64,000 bases of DNA. Origin: Mariniphaga anaerophila (GTDB lineage Bacteria; Bacteroidota; Bacteroidia; Bacteroidales; Prolixibacteraceae). Below, in pieces: positions 35,470 to 45,238 of this stretch. Below the pieces are notes generated by a model that saw only the letters and a list, made by a program, of their open reading frames with translations, was not told the DNA's origin and did not search any database. The DNA is taken from NCBI RefSeq assembly GCF_900129025.1, contig NZ_FQUM01000002.1, positions 248,001 through 312,000 on the forward strand, in the 5' to 3' direction. How positions within the stretch are numbered: the stretch's first letter is position 1; every line of letters starts with the position of its first letter. The position numbers and the translations under genes are program-made.

Positions 35470-36906
35470 TTAATAATGGTCTTTTCTTTTTTCGTTTCTG
35501 AAATAAATAATGAAAAGCAGGAGTGAAATAAGAGTTATTCCGAACCCGACGGTGTACGAAATTGCTTTTGAAAGATGAAATCCTTCTGGAGCAAGGAACA
35601 GGTAGGTTGAAATAACCGATGTCATGAATAACGCAGGGAGGAGCGTGATCCAAAAGTTTTTCCGGTATTTTACCAGGAAGACGGTGATTGTCCAAAGGAC
35701 CACGGTTGCCAGTGTTTGGTTCGACCAGGCGAAATAACGCCAGATAACATCGAAGTTTATTTGCGTGAGGAAAAAACCAATGGCAAACAACGGAATACTA
35801 ATGAAAAGCCGGTTTTTTAGCGGCCCCTGTTTCAGGTTGAGAAAGTCGGCCACAATTAGCCTTGCGCTGCGAAAAGCCGTGTCGCCCGAAGTAATGGGGG
35901 CAGCTACCACACCAAGAATAGCCAGAAAAGCCCCGAATTTACCCAGTAAAACGTTGGCTGTTTCGTTAACAACCCAGGCTGCATTTCCCTGGTGTTCGTT
36001 CATTACATCGTTCAACTCGCGTATTCCACCAAAAAAACTCATGCTAATGGTTGCCCAAATCATCGCTACCACAGCTTCGGTAATCATTGCGCCGTAAAAC
36101 ACCCGCCGTCCCAGTTTTTCGTTTTTTATGCACCGGGCCATCAGCGGCGACTGTGTTGCATGAAATCCGGAAATGGCACCACAGGCAATTGTGATAAACA
36201 GCATGGGAAAAATGGGAAACTCATCGGCGCTGCTGTGGAAGTTTTTTAAACTGTCGGTTGTGAGTTCAGGAACAGGATATCCTTTTACAAACAGTGCAAT
36301 TATTAATCCTACGGCCATAAATAAAAGTGCAAACCCAAAAACCGGGTAGATGCGTCCGATTACTTTATTAATAGGAAGCAGTGTGGAAAGCACGTAATAC
36401 GCAAAAACTATCCAAACCCAAAAAGTCATGCTGGCAAAATCGGGCGTTAGTCCAGCCAGAATTTTAGCCGGTCCCATAATAAATACCGCGCCAACAATAA
36501 CCATAAGCAGCACAGTAAAACCGCGCATAATTTGTTTGGTAGCACTTCCCAGATAAATACCTGTGATTTCTGTAATGCTGAGTCCGTTGTGTTTAATGGA
36601 AAGCATTCCGGAAAAATAGTCGTGGACCGCACCGGCAAACACCGATCCCAGGATAATCCACAGGTATGCAACCGGCCCCCACATGGCTCCGGCCACCGCT
36701 CCGAAAATGGGTCCGAGCCCGGCGATGTTTAAAAACTGGATAAGGAAAATTTTCCACCATGGCATGGGAATATAGTCCACACCGTCAGTCATGGTAACTG
36801 CCGGCGTTGCCCGGCTTGCATCGGCACCAAAAACGCGTTCGATGTATTTGGAATAGACAAGGTATCCAACTACTAAAATGAATAAAGAGATGATTAAAGT
36901 ATACAT
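35470..36906 (-). CDS. cstA: CstA-family membrane transporter
   Basis: About 478 aa from the ATG at 36906 (MYTLIISLFILVVGYL); a start ten codons upstream is less likely. Twelve or more hydrophobic helices. MPWWKIFLIQFLNIAGLGPI and FAGAVHDYFSGMLSIKHNG are CstA signatures. The C-terminal region (VIWRYFAWSNQTLATV) is also typical. CstA-type proteins carry peptides or pyruvate in other bacteria. Placed between flavoprotein and sulfatase genes, it probably imports a product of the cluster; which one is unknown. Confidence 0.88.
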   Translation of the reverse strand: MYTLIISLFILVVGYLVYSKYIERVFGADASRATPAVTMTDGVDYIPMPWWKIFLIQFLNIAGLGPIFGAVAGAMWGPVAYLWIILGSVFAGAVHDYFSGMLSIKHNGLSITEITGIYLGSATKQIMRGFTVLLMVIVGAVFIMGPAKILAGLTPDFASMTFWVWIVFAYYVLSTLLPINKVIGRIYPVFGFALLFMAVGLIIALFVKGYPVPELTTDSLKNFHSSADEFPIFPMLFITIACGAISGFHATQSPLMARCIKNEKLGRRVFYGAMITEAVVAMIWATISMSFFGGIRELNDVMNEHQGNAAWVVNETANVLLGKFGAFLAILGVVAAPITSGDTAFRSARLIVADFLNLKQGPLKNRLFISIPLFAIGFFLTQINFDVIWRYFAWSNQTLATVVLWTITVFLVKYRKNFWITLLPALFMTSVISTYLFLAPEGFHLSKAISYTVGFGITLISLLLFIIYFRNEKRKDHY

Positions 36907-37011
36907 GTTTTTAAGAAAATTATTGTTTAAAATCAATGGTTTTCTAAACTACGATTTTCTGTTGAAAACGATACTCTTTCTTTTGATGAAATGTTTAGCA
37001 TAAGTTCTTTA

Positions 37012-38451
37012 TCAGTTTTTGATTTTCCCTGGTTCTCTTCTGTTTCTGCCTGGAAATCCGGTTAATTCGTCGCCGAGATCCTCGCGTGCATTTTCGGCAA
37101 GCTTTTTTAATTCTTCTACTATTTTGGGATATGTTTTGCTTACATCGTAGCGTTCTCCCGGGTCTCTGCGCAGATCGTACAATCCTCCCTCAAACTGATG
37201 ATTTCCATCTACCTTTCCCGGCGCACCATCGTTTCCCGGCTGAAAATTTTCATACGTTCTCCCTGGATGTGGAAATACCAACTTCCATGTGTTATTCCTC
37301 ACGGCTTCCAGGGCGTTTTTCCGATAGTAGTAATAAAACTCCTGACGAGGGTTGGCTTCAAAGTCACCTTTGAGAAGAGGCAAAAGACTTATCCCGTCAA
37401 TTTTATTGTCAGGTAGTGGGGCGTCAGCAATTTCAGCAAGCGTTGGAAGAATATCAATTCCTGCAGCAAGGTTATTACAGATAGTCGCCTCGGGAATTAC
37501 TCCTTTCCACATCATCAGGCAGGGAACACGCTGCCCTCCTTCAAAAGAGGTTCCTTTCCCTTCCCTTAGTCCGCCAGTGCTTCCTGCGTGGTTTCCGTAG
37601 TTGAGCCAGGGGCCGTTGTCTGATGTGAAAATAACAAGTGTATTTTCTATCAATCCGGTTTCTTCGAGTGTTTTTATGATTTGTCCTACACCCCAATCAA
37701 TTTCCATTAAAACATCTCCGTATAGGCCCTGCTCTGATTTTCCTTTGAATTTATCTGAAACATACAACGGAACATGTGGCATTGGCTGAGGAAGATAGAC
37801 GAAGAACGGACTGTTTTTATTTCGTTTGATGAAATCAATGGCACGTGAAGTAAATAATGTCGTGAATTGCGATTGGTCTTCCGGAGTTATTGCCGGGTTA
37901 GCTATATTTTCGTTTTCGAAAAGCGGCAACTCCGGATATGTTCCTGTGGGATGGAGAGGCCACATGTCGTTGGAATACGGAATACCACAAAATTCATCGA
38001 ACCCGTGATTGGTAGGAAGAAATTGCTCTTGAAATCCGAGGTGCCATTTTCCGTATATTGCCGTTTTGTATCCTTTTTGTTTAAGTACACCGGCGATGGT
38101 TTTTTCGTCGCTTGAAATTCCGATTTCCGATTTGTGGCTTAACGCACCGGTTATTCCTATTCTATTCGGGTAGCAACCGGTAAGAAGCCCTGCTCTGGAT
38201 GCAGAGCAAACCGCCTGGGGGGAGTAGAAGTGAGTAAAGAACATTCCGTTATTGGCTATTTTATCGATATTGGGCGTTTTGTACCCAGTTGATCCTGTAA
38301 GCGATAAATCTCCATATCCCATGTCGTCTAAGTATATTAATACAACATTGGGTGGATTGCTCTCCTGAGTATTTTTTTCCATTTTGCAGGAACCCAATAT
38401 AAAAGTGATTCCAAGAAAAATTAAAGCCGGTAGTTTAGTTCTCATTTTCAT
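37012..38451 (-). CDS. Sulfatase lipoprotein (S1 family, CxAxR type)
   Basis: Start placed at the ATG at 38451 ahead of MKMRTKLPALIFLGITFILG; the frame extends to 38475. Lipobox LGSC (C30 of the longer form). The catalytic site is VCSASRAGLLTG with C90 in a C-x-A-x-R formylglycine motif; metal ligands DD (50-51), the GKWHLG block and TSDNGPW are present. It would remove sulfate from a glycan outside the cytoplasm. The cysteine must be converted to formylglycine by an anSME or FGE enzyme, not encoded here. It is followed by cstA. Confidence 0.88.
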   Translation of the reverse strand: MKMRTKLPALIFLGITFILGSCKMEKNTQESNPPNVVLIYLDDMGYGDLSLTGSTGYKTPNIDKIANNGMFFTHFYSPQAVCSASRAGLLTGCYPNRIGITGALSHKSEIGISSDEKTIAGVLKQKGYKTAIYGKWHLGFQEQFLPTNHGFDEFCGIPYSNDMWPLHPTGTYPELPLFENENIANPAITPEDQSQFTTLFTSRAIDFIKRNKNSPFFVYLPQPMPHVPLYVSDKFKGKSEQGLYGDVLMEIDWGVGQIIKTLEETGLIENTLVIFTSDNGPWLNYGNHAGSTGGLREGKGTSFEGGQRVPCLMMWKGVIPEATICNNLAAGIDILPTLAEIADAPLPDNKIDGISLLPLLKGDFEANPRQEFYYYYRKNALEAVRNNTWKLVFPHPGRTYENFQPGNDGAPGKVDGNHQFEGGLYDLRRDPGERYDVSKTYPKIVEELKKLAENAREDLGDELTGFPGRNRREPGKIKN

Positions 38452-38579
38452 CTCATTAAAATTGTACGTTTTCAAATGTATTTATCTCAAAAGTGCTCGA
38501 TAGAGTTCGCAAGCTCATTTCGATGGAACTCCCATGATTTTAATTATGCTTGTTTGTGAACCAAAGCTACATGGTTGTT

Positions 38580-41519
38580 TCATAATTCATCAGTTAAAAT
38601 TTTATTTGCATGCCGGATAAACAAACCTCTCAAATCTTTTTGATAGTTTTTCAGTATGCTTTCTCCAAGTCCGTTATAATCTCCGCATTCGTACAAAACC
38701 CGGGCTAATATAATTTCCCGTAAAGCTCTTGTCCGCTTTTCGTAGGATGAGTTTTTTACGGGATTTGGTCCTTTCCCGTCGTTGTCGAGTTCGGTAAGGG
38801 CATTGTCCAGGGACAGCATAGCGTGCCCTTGCATTCCCGGTTTCTTCAGTAATTTGGCGAGATGTACTGCAGCAGATTTATCTCCCATTTTTTCCAAAGC
38901 CAAAGCAATGGAGCGGTGGTGAGACAATGTAACGCTTGAGTCCAGCTTATCTGTTAAATCAAGAAGTTTCGGCAGTCCCGACTTGTCACCACTGTATCCG
39001 ATGGCAAGAATTATTGCGTCAATGGGAGTCGGCAGGTGGGCATAATCTGCCATGGAGCCCTGGTAAATTTTTTCATCCCAGCCTGAGAAGTTTTCCAACT
39101 CTGCCAGAAGGGTGGGAACCGCTTCCTTTTCGCCACAAATGCCCAGAAAAAGTGCATAGCGAAGTTTGCTCCGGCCTGATGTGTTTTTATATTCTTTTTT
39201 CACCATTGGCAATGCTGTGTTTTTATGTGAAAGCATTATTGCCAGCGGTTTTCCTGCGGTTGTAGGGTTTGTCGCGTTTCCGTAAGCTTTTACCGCTTCT
39301 TTTATTTTTTCTGTTGGAAGAGGAAAGGAATCCTCAAGGGTTAGCACAGAGTCAGGCAGATTCCCTTTCTTTATCAGTATTTTTTGTAATTCTTTGATGT
39401 TAATGTTTCTGGGCTGAACTTCATTTGTAATTGCCAGCATCGCTGCAACTCCCGCTGCATAGCCCTGATTGGCCAAATCGAGCTGCATTCGAATCATTGC
39501 AGTGGCATCTCGTTCCATACTAATTCCAAGTCCGGTAACTATAATGCCATCAAAATTTTTGGGTAGTAAACATCGATATGGAGTAAAGCAAGTTCCCCCC
39601 GGAGCAGGCTGATTCATCTTTCTTGAAATACTGTCGTGCGGAAGCAGCGCAAAATAGGGCGAACTTGGGTATCCATGCGAATCGTAAGTACTGCTGGATA
39701 TAACGATAACATCAGGGAATGTCCGTTCGGCAACCTGATCGAGATAGCTGATGATGTAATCGCCGACTATTCTTTTGCGTTCCCTGCTTTGGATGATGGG
39801 GACGGCATCGTAAATATTTTCGGAAGCCTTGATATTTTGCACGCTTACCAGCGAACGCCAAATATCTACCACGTCGGTTTCGTCGACCAAAAGGTAATCG
39901 CTGTTGTAGTAATTTCCTTCCAATGGTCTTGATGACATTCCGGTTCCCTGCAAGGCAATATGATTGGTTTCGATATCTCCAAACATATAATCTGCCCCTG
40001 CTGCAATAGCAACTTCTGCGCTTCCTGTGGCATCAATAACTACTTTTGCCCTGACAATTCCCCGTCCTTCGGGAGTACAAACCACCGCGCCTTTTACGGT
40101 GTTCCCTTCTGTGTATGCTCCGGAGCCTATTGCTCCAAGCCAAATATCACCACCTACTTTTTCTATTTGCGAGCGATACCACTCCATTTTGGGCTCTGCA
40201 TTCCCGTCGGGAAAAGGAACCTCGGCAGCAAAACCGATGTTGTATCCGTGCCAGGGCTTGCCAATTAATCCAAGAGTTCCGATTCCTCCAAGCCCTTCCA
40301 GATACTCAACTACGAGCACTTTCATTCCCCACCATCCGGCAGCTATTGCCGCAGGTGCTCCGGTTGTTCCTCCACCGATAACAACTACATCGTAATCTGC
40401 CAGAACAGGGACGTCTGTGGCGTGACTTACTATTGTATTTGCCGGTTTATCAACAGGCCTTAACCCTTGTAATAATTCTTTTACATCGCCGGCTGATTTT
40501 TGAACCGGAGGTGTGCTTTTTATGGAAAGGGTTGACAGCGTGTTACTTTTTTGTTTTGCTTTTTCGGCTGCTTCTATACCAATTTCCTCTGCTATTTGAG
40601 CCATTGCTGCCGGTTTAAGAAGCGAATCGGCAACAGCACGGGGAATGTCGGCACAACCACTTAAAACGAAAAAGGTTTCCATTTTTTTGGGTTGGAAGTG
40701 GCGAAGGTCATTTCTTGCTTTTTCTTTCCATTTTTTTGCATCTTTTTCACAAATAATCGGATCAGGAGGAATGCAGAAAAGCGATTCAGAAGCCCTGAGC
40801 TGCCCCGAAGTATATGTGTTTTTTCGGGCGATTTGTTCTGCTCGGGCAAAAGAGGAAAAATGAAGGTTGGGCATAGGAATATTCAGTTTGTGCGTGACGT
40901 ATTGGGGGGTGTTCTTTTCTTTGCCGGGCATAACAACGGTGCGTTGGAACTCAATTTCCTTTCCACTCCATTCATACGCCTCGGCCCCGGCCATCCTCGC
41001 TACCCAGGCCCGGTCTGTCGCATCAATCAAAACTTTTCCGGCAATTGCCTGCCGGCCTGCGCGGTTAGCAACGATAACCCCGGAAGGGTTGTTTTGTCCG
41101 TCTCGTAGAACATCTGTAACATAAGAGCTAAAAATGAAATCTACATTGGCGTCTACCAGCGCCTGATTCAAAATTGACTTTACTTTTAGAGGAGTAACTT
41201 CACTGGTATCTCCAAACAACTTCTTTTCAAGCGAGGAGTTAAGCTTCCTGTTTTTTTCTGTTTTGAGTTGGAGTGTGGCGCACATATCTTCGCCAAGGTA
41301 TGGGCGGGGAGCAACTAGAAATACATCGGCTCCTTTTTTAGAAGCAGAAACAGCTGCGGCAACAGCAGATACTGTACCTCCAATGATTATAACATCAACA
41401 GACTTAACAACCTTTATTTCTCGTTGCGACTGCCAGACAAACTGCCGGTTGTTGGCAGAGGCATTTGTGATTAGCTGATTGATAAGAAGAAATACTGTTA
41501 GAATTATTTTTCCGCGCAT
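38580..41519 (-). CDS. Sec-exported tandem FAD_oxidored flavoprotein with helical-repeat tail
   Basis: 979 aa. Sec signal (about 1-22, NASAN). First FAD domain opens VDVIIIGGTVSAVAAAVSAS (41-60); the second (about residue 380 on) opens VVVIGGGTTGAPAAIAAGWW. The C-terminal 200 residues are HEAT-like helices (LRYALFLGICGEKEAVPTLL, RSIALALEKMGDKSAAVHLA). It parallels the Tat-exported 28859-31915 protein over its whole length, including the closing LRGxxxRHA block. Its neighbour upstream is a single-domain flavoprotein, 21 bases away. The reaction is not known. Confidence 0.8.
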   Translation of the reverse strand: MRGKIILTVFLLINQLITNASANNRQFVWQSQREIKVVKSVDVIIIGGTVSAVAAAVSASKKGADVFLVAPRPYLGEDMCATLQLKTEKNRKLNSSLEKKLFGDTSEVTPLKVKSILNQALVDANVDFIFSSYVTDVLRDGQNNPSGVIVANRAGRQAIAGKVLIDATDRAWVARMAGAEAYEWSGKEIEFQRTVVMPGKEKNTPQYVTHKLNIPMPNLHFSSFARAEQIARKNTYTSGQLRASESLFCIPPDPIICEKDAKKWKEKARNDLRHFQPKKMETFFVLSGCADIPRAVADSLLKPAAMAQIAEEIGIEAAEKAKQKSNTLSTLSIKSTPPVQKSAGDVKELLQGLRPVDKPANTIVSHATDVPVLADYDVVVIGGGTTGAPAAIAAGWWGMKVLVVEYLEGLGGIGTLGLIGKPWHGYNIGFAAEVPFPDGNAEPKMEWYRSQIEKVGGDIWLGAIGSGAYTEGNTVKGAVVCTPEGRGIVRAKVVIDATGSAEVAIAAGADYMFGDIETNHIALQGTGMSSRPLEGNYYNSDYLLVDETDVVDIWRSLVSVQNIKASENIYDAVPIIQSRERKRIVGDYIISYLDQVAERTFPDVIVISSSTYDSHGYPSSPYFALLPHDSISRKMNQPAPGGTCFTPYRCLLPKNFDGIIVTGLGISMERDATAMIRMQLDLANQGYAAGVAAMLAITNEVQPRNINIKELQKILIKKGNLPDSVLTLEDSFPLPTEKIKEAVKAYGNATNPTTAGKPLAIMLSHKNTALPMVKKEYKNTSGRSKLRYALFLGICGEKEAVPTLLAELENFSGWDEKIYQGSMADYAHLPTPIDAIILAIGYSGDKSGLPKLLDLTDKLDSSVTLSHHRSIALALEKMGDKSAAVHLAKLLKKPGMQGHAMLSLDNALTELDNDGKGPNPVKNSSYEKRTRALREIILARVLYECGDYNGLGESILKNYQKDLRGLFIRHANKILTDEL

Positions 41520-41540
41520 ATATTTTATCTGATTATTTTG

Positions 41541-43046
41541 TTAGATTCTCGTCATTTTTTTAGAAAGCCTTTTCTGAGGTAATATGGCACCTTCGTTTCT
41601 CAATGTTAAAACCAGAGTTTCGGTATTCAAATCGTTTGCCGGTTGCCCCGTTTTTATTGATTGTACAGCAGCTGTGCCGGCTGCCTGTCCCATCATTGAT
41701 GCAGCCGGTTGTACCCTGATGGAGCCGTGGACTTTTATGTCGCTTGAGTTACAACATCCTGCAACCCATAAATTCGACCATCCTTTAGGAATTAAGATGG
41801 AGTAGGGTATGCCGAAGTGTTCGCCTTGTTTTAGCCGCCCTGTATTGTGATATTCTTCTTTAAAGCGGTTGAATTCTTCCAGCGAATCATTGTATGCATG
41901 TATATCTACAGATTTGTTGAAAATGCCGATTTGATCCGGGAATTCGCGCTTGGATATGTAGTCTTCAAAATTCAGTTCATACTCCCCAGTTATTCTTCTT
42001 GATTCGCGAATACCCATTACCGATGCTGTGGTTGCGTGTTCTGCATTTTCGAATCCCGGTACATATTTTTTGTAGAAAGACAGGTATTCTTTTGCAATTT
42101 TTCTTCCGAGCATCATCCCGTTTGTTAAGCTGTCGCATCTGAGCGCATTCAGGTTAAACACATGTCCGCCGTTTAGGTATCCGATTGTGTCACCAACCCG
42201 CGACAGCCCAGGCAAATGTCTGTCGGTTTGCGTAAAATGTCCGTCTTCAATAGCCTTCAGTAAAATCGGATGCTCAGTTCCAACCCTGATGCTATTTTCG
42301 AAGTCGATGTTGCAAAAATATGAGCAAAGCGTTGCCGGCATTATATTTTGAGTATCTCTGCCAGCTTCCCTGCAATCGGCACCACATAAATTTGCCATGA
42401 TTGCATCTCCTGTACAATCAATAAAAGTTTTAGAAGGAATGAATTCGTATCCCTCGACGTTATTGATAATAACACCTTTTACTTTACCACTTTCTTTGTC
42501 GGCTTCAGCGTCGATTACTTTCGTGAAAAACCTTACTTCAACGCCCGCGTCAACCGCTTTTTCGTCGAGGAGAAGTTTGTATCCTTCAGCGTTGAAAGGT
42601 GTCCAGTGGTGATAAGCCTTGGTGAATATTTCAGGCTTTTCCTGAGGGCCGAGATAGCCATGTTTGTGCATGTCGAGAAGTATCTCTTTCATAAATCCAC
42701 CAACCAAAAGATGTTCTCCGTTGGCCATTGGATCAAATGCTGTAACTAGCCCTGAAGTCCCCATTCCTCCCAAACATCCTGTTGCTTCAATTAACAGTAC
42801 TTTAGCCCCGAGTCTGGCGCCGCAAATTGCGGCAGCAACACCAGCAGGGCCACCTCCGGCAACTACAATATCATATTTTTGGGAAACAGGTATTTCACGT
42901 TTTAGCGAGTATGTCTCTTTTGATTCTGAGAGTTCAGCCCCCCCCGATGTTTTAGCCATGTTGGTAAAAAGAGCAGAACCTGCCGCAGCAATTACTGTTT
43001 TCTCGATTGCTTTTCTTCTTGATATTTTCATTTTCTTTTTGTCCAT
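41541..43046 (-). CDS. Tat-exported single-domain FAD_oxidored flavoprotein
   Basis: 501 aa (an ATG at 43031 is an alternative start). A twin-arginine signal SRRKAIEKTVIAAAG (9-23) is followed by an FAD site IVVAGGGPAGVAAAICGARL (60-79) and CLGGMGTSGLVTAFDP. Later blocks include FIDCTGDAIMANLCGADCRE and the C-terminal HGSIRVQPAASMMGQAAGTAA. It resembles the second FAD domain of the tandem proteins more than the 32021/33744 pair. Periplasmic after folding with FAD in the cytoplasm. It lies 38 bases downstream of a sulfatase. Confidence 0.82.
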   Translation of the reverse strand: MDKKKMKISRRKAIEKTVIAAAGSALFTNMAKTSGGAELSESKETYSLKREIPVSQKYDIVVAGGGPAGVAAAICGARLGAKVLLIEATGCLGGMGTSGLVTAFDPMANGEHLLVGGFMKEILLDMHKHGYLGPQEKPEIFTKAYHHWTPFNAEGYKLLLDEKAVDAGVEVRFFTKVIDAEADKESGKVKGVIINNVEGYEFIPSKTFIDCTGDAIMANLCGADCREAGRDTQNIMPATLCSYFCNIDFENSIRVGTEHPILLKAIEDGHFTQTDRHLPGLSRVGDTIGYLNGGHVFNLNALRCDSLTNGMMLGRKIAKEYLSFYKKYVPGFENAEHATTASVMGIRESRRITGEYELNFEDYISKREFPDQIGIFNKSVDIHAYNDSLEEFNRFKEEYHNTGRLKQGEHFGIPYSILIPKGWSNLWVAGCCNSSDIKVHGSIRVQPAASMMGQAAGTAAVQSIKTGQPANDLNTETLVLTLRNEGAILPQKRLSKKMTRI

Positions 43047-43084
43047 ATTGAATTAGCGTCAGTTTCTTTTTAAATGATATATCC

Positions 43085-44884
43085 TTAATCAATTCGGGTA
43101 AGTAACATCAGGCGAAAATCCATCACCTGGGAGCCGGGTATCTCCAGCGCTTTTAATATCAGGGTTCCTCTCCCTTTTGAGAGTTCGATATTGCCGAGCG
43201 TTGTTTGTTTGAAATCTTTTACATATGATTCTATTCGCGGAAAACGGTCGTACTCCATTCCTGTTAATGGCGGGTCGTGTGCTTCTACTATTTTGGCAGT
43301 AAGTCTATTGTCGTTAAAACTTAACTCAATGGTTGACCCCACGTCGGCCGTCGGGCAGGTATAAAACAATTCTACTTTATAAGTTCCGGTTTTGCCAATT
43401 TCGCAGTTCCATGTAATAGAGTCGTCAATACTCGTCCAATTATTGAAAAACGAGTCGTTGGGATAATGGTTGGACCGTTTTATATTCCCGTGTTCAAATC
43501 CGTCGCGGGCAGGTATTTGCGTGTGTTTTGCGTCGGGATGCCCAATAACGAACGGCCGTTTATCAAATTTTTTTCCGAATTTTTCGAGCATGTTTTTTCT
43601 GAAATCATCAGCAGTTTTCTGTAAGGTTTTAGTGAGCTCCGGTTTCAGGTTATTTATTGCTTTGGTTTGTCCCGGGTCATTATTCATATCATAGAGGTTG
43701 CCCGAATAATCCAGTCGATATTGCTGTGTTCGCACAGAAAGACGATTGTTCCAGTGTTGCACCAGTATTCGATCTTCCCAAATGTCATCATTTTCATACA
43801 GTAGGGGTGTCAGGCTAATTCCATCTAAAGGTTTGTTGTTGGCAATTTTAATTCCTGCCATGTCGGCCAAAGTGGGCATTAAATCCATTGCAGAACATAT
43901 TTGCGGAATTTTAGTACCCGCTTCAATACCTGCTGGCCAACAGATAAACAATGGAGAACGTACACCCCCTTCATCGGTTGAGCCTTTTATTCCACGCATT
44001 CCACCGTTCCATCGATTGCCATTTGGACCATTGTCACTAAAATACACTACGATTGTATTATTCGCCAGTTTAAGTTCATCAAGTTTAGCGAGTAGACGCC
44101 CCACATTCCAGTCAATATTTTCGCACATAGCAAGTGCTGCACGCGTGTGGTTATCATCATTTCCTTTCGGGATTTTTACTTCCTCAAACTTATTCCACCA
44201 ACGATCAGGAACCTGCATGGGTGAGTGTGGAGTGTTGAAAGGCAAGTAAATAAAGAAAGGTTCATGTTTGTGTTTTTCAATATAATTAAGGGCTTGTTCT
44301 GTAAAGTCGTCGATAATAAACCCATTGCCCTGGGTTATCTGCCCGTTGTGTTCGAGCATAGGACTGAAGTAGTTTCCCCAGTGCCCCGAACAAAATCCGT
44401 AAAATTCGTCAAACCCGCGGGCGTTAGGATGATACGGGTATTGCATGCCACTGTGCCATTTTCCGAATGCTGCTGTTCTGTATCCGGCACGTTTGAAAAC
44501 TTCGGAAATCAATTTTTCATCAGCGTTAATACGTTCTCCTCCGGCAGACGTGCTGTACACTCCGCAGCGGAGGTGATGCCGTCCGGTCAGAAATTCAGCC
44601 CGCGTTGGAGAGCACACCGGACTTACAAAAAAGCGGTTAAAACTAACGCCACTACGCGCCAGGTTGTCGATGTTGGGCGTGTGCAATGCTGTATTTCCAT
44701 TAATACTGAGATCGCCCCAGCCCTGATCATCAGCCAAAATAACGATGATATTCGGACGGTCGGTCGTCTTTCCTGCCAGAGTTGTTGACGCAAAAGAACT
44801 CTTCATAATGGCCACTTCCAACAGGCATATAATCGAAATTAATAGTCTTTTCACGCTGATTCCCTTCTTTTGTAGTTTAGACAA
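43085..44884 (-). CDS. Sulfatase (S1 family, CxPxR type) with C-terminal beta-sandwich
   Basis: 599 aa. An N-terminal hydrophobic segment (about 12-33) is a signal peptide. The catalytic domain runs to about 460, with NIIVILADDQGWGD (metal ligands), VCSPTRAEFLTGR (C91 in C-x-P-x-R), GKWHSG, and FSDNGPNGNRW. The last 140 residues (SITWNCEIGKTGTYKVELFY, GSTIELSFNDN) form a separate beta-sandwich like the DUF5077/CBM-type modules of Bacteroidota enzymes and may bind glycan. First gene after the hairpin that follows susD. Confidence 0.88.
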   Translation of the reverse strand: MSKLQKKGISVKRLLISIICLLEVAIMKSSFASTTLAGKTTDRPNIIVILADDQGWGDLSINGNTALHTPNIDNLARSGVSFNRFFVSPVCSPTRAEFLTGRHHLRCGVYSTSAGGERINADEKLISEVFKRAGYRTAAFGKWHSGMQYPYHPNARGFDEFYGFCSGHWGNYFSPMLEHNGQITQGNGFIIDDFTEQALNYIEKHKHEPFFIYLPFNTPHSPMQVPDRWWNKFEEVKIPKGNDDNHTRAALAMCENIDWNVGRLLAKLDELKLANNTIVVYFSDNGPNGNRWNGGMRGIKGSTDEGGVRSPLFICWPAGIEAGTKIPQICSAMDLMPTLADMAGIKIANNKPLDGISLTPLLYENDDIWEDRILVQHWNNRLSVRTQQYRLDYSGNLYDMNNDPGQTKAINNLKPELTKTLQKTADDFRKNMLEKFGKKFDKRPFVIGHPDAKHTQIPARDGFEHGNIKRSNHYPNDSFFNNWTSIDDSITWNCEIGKTGTYKVELFYTCPTADVGSTIELSFNDNRLTAKIVEAHDPPLTGMEYDRFPRIESYVKDFKQTTLGNIELSKGRGTLILKALEIPGSQVMDFRLMLLTRID

Positions 44885-45188
44885 ACTTTTTGCTCCCGTT
44901 ATTCAGGCTAGTGTTGGAGTATCGCCTGAAAAAACATGGCCGAGTTCAACCAATAATGGATTACTTTACGAAATTTGTTATCAGAATTATTAAGAACTCA
45001 GTAAGCTTGCTTCTCCTTTTTGTCTCTTGTAATTTGCAGAGAATTAGGATTATACGAATCGCCTTGTGGTATCGTTTTAGATTTTTAAGCTCAAAATAAA
45101 ATAGTTTACAAAAACAACTGATTTTGTCTTTTCCGCTGAAAATGGTATCAGCTACAATTTGATACTACCTGATTTTGTTATTAAGAAA
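44885..45188. other. Gap between susD terminator and sulfatase gene
   Basis: No gene supported. It contains an inverted repeat GTATCA (45145-45150) with TGATAC (45160-45165), spaced by nine bases, and AT-rich sequence that may hold a second promoter for the enzyme genes; no exact -7 box was found. Confidence 0.35.
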
Positions 45189-45222
45189 AGAATCCCAGTG
45201 TAATATATACGACCGGGATTCT
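45189..45222 (-). terminator. Hairpin after susD
   Basis: Arms AGAATCCC (45189-45196) and GGGATTCT (45215-45222) pair perfectly; TTTTCTT follows on the minus strand. It lies 17 bases after the susD stop and would lower expression of the enzyme genes relative to susCD, a common pattern in these loci. Confidence 0.75.
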
Positions 45223-45238
45223 ATCTAACTACACTAAA

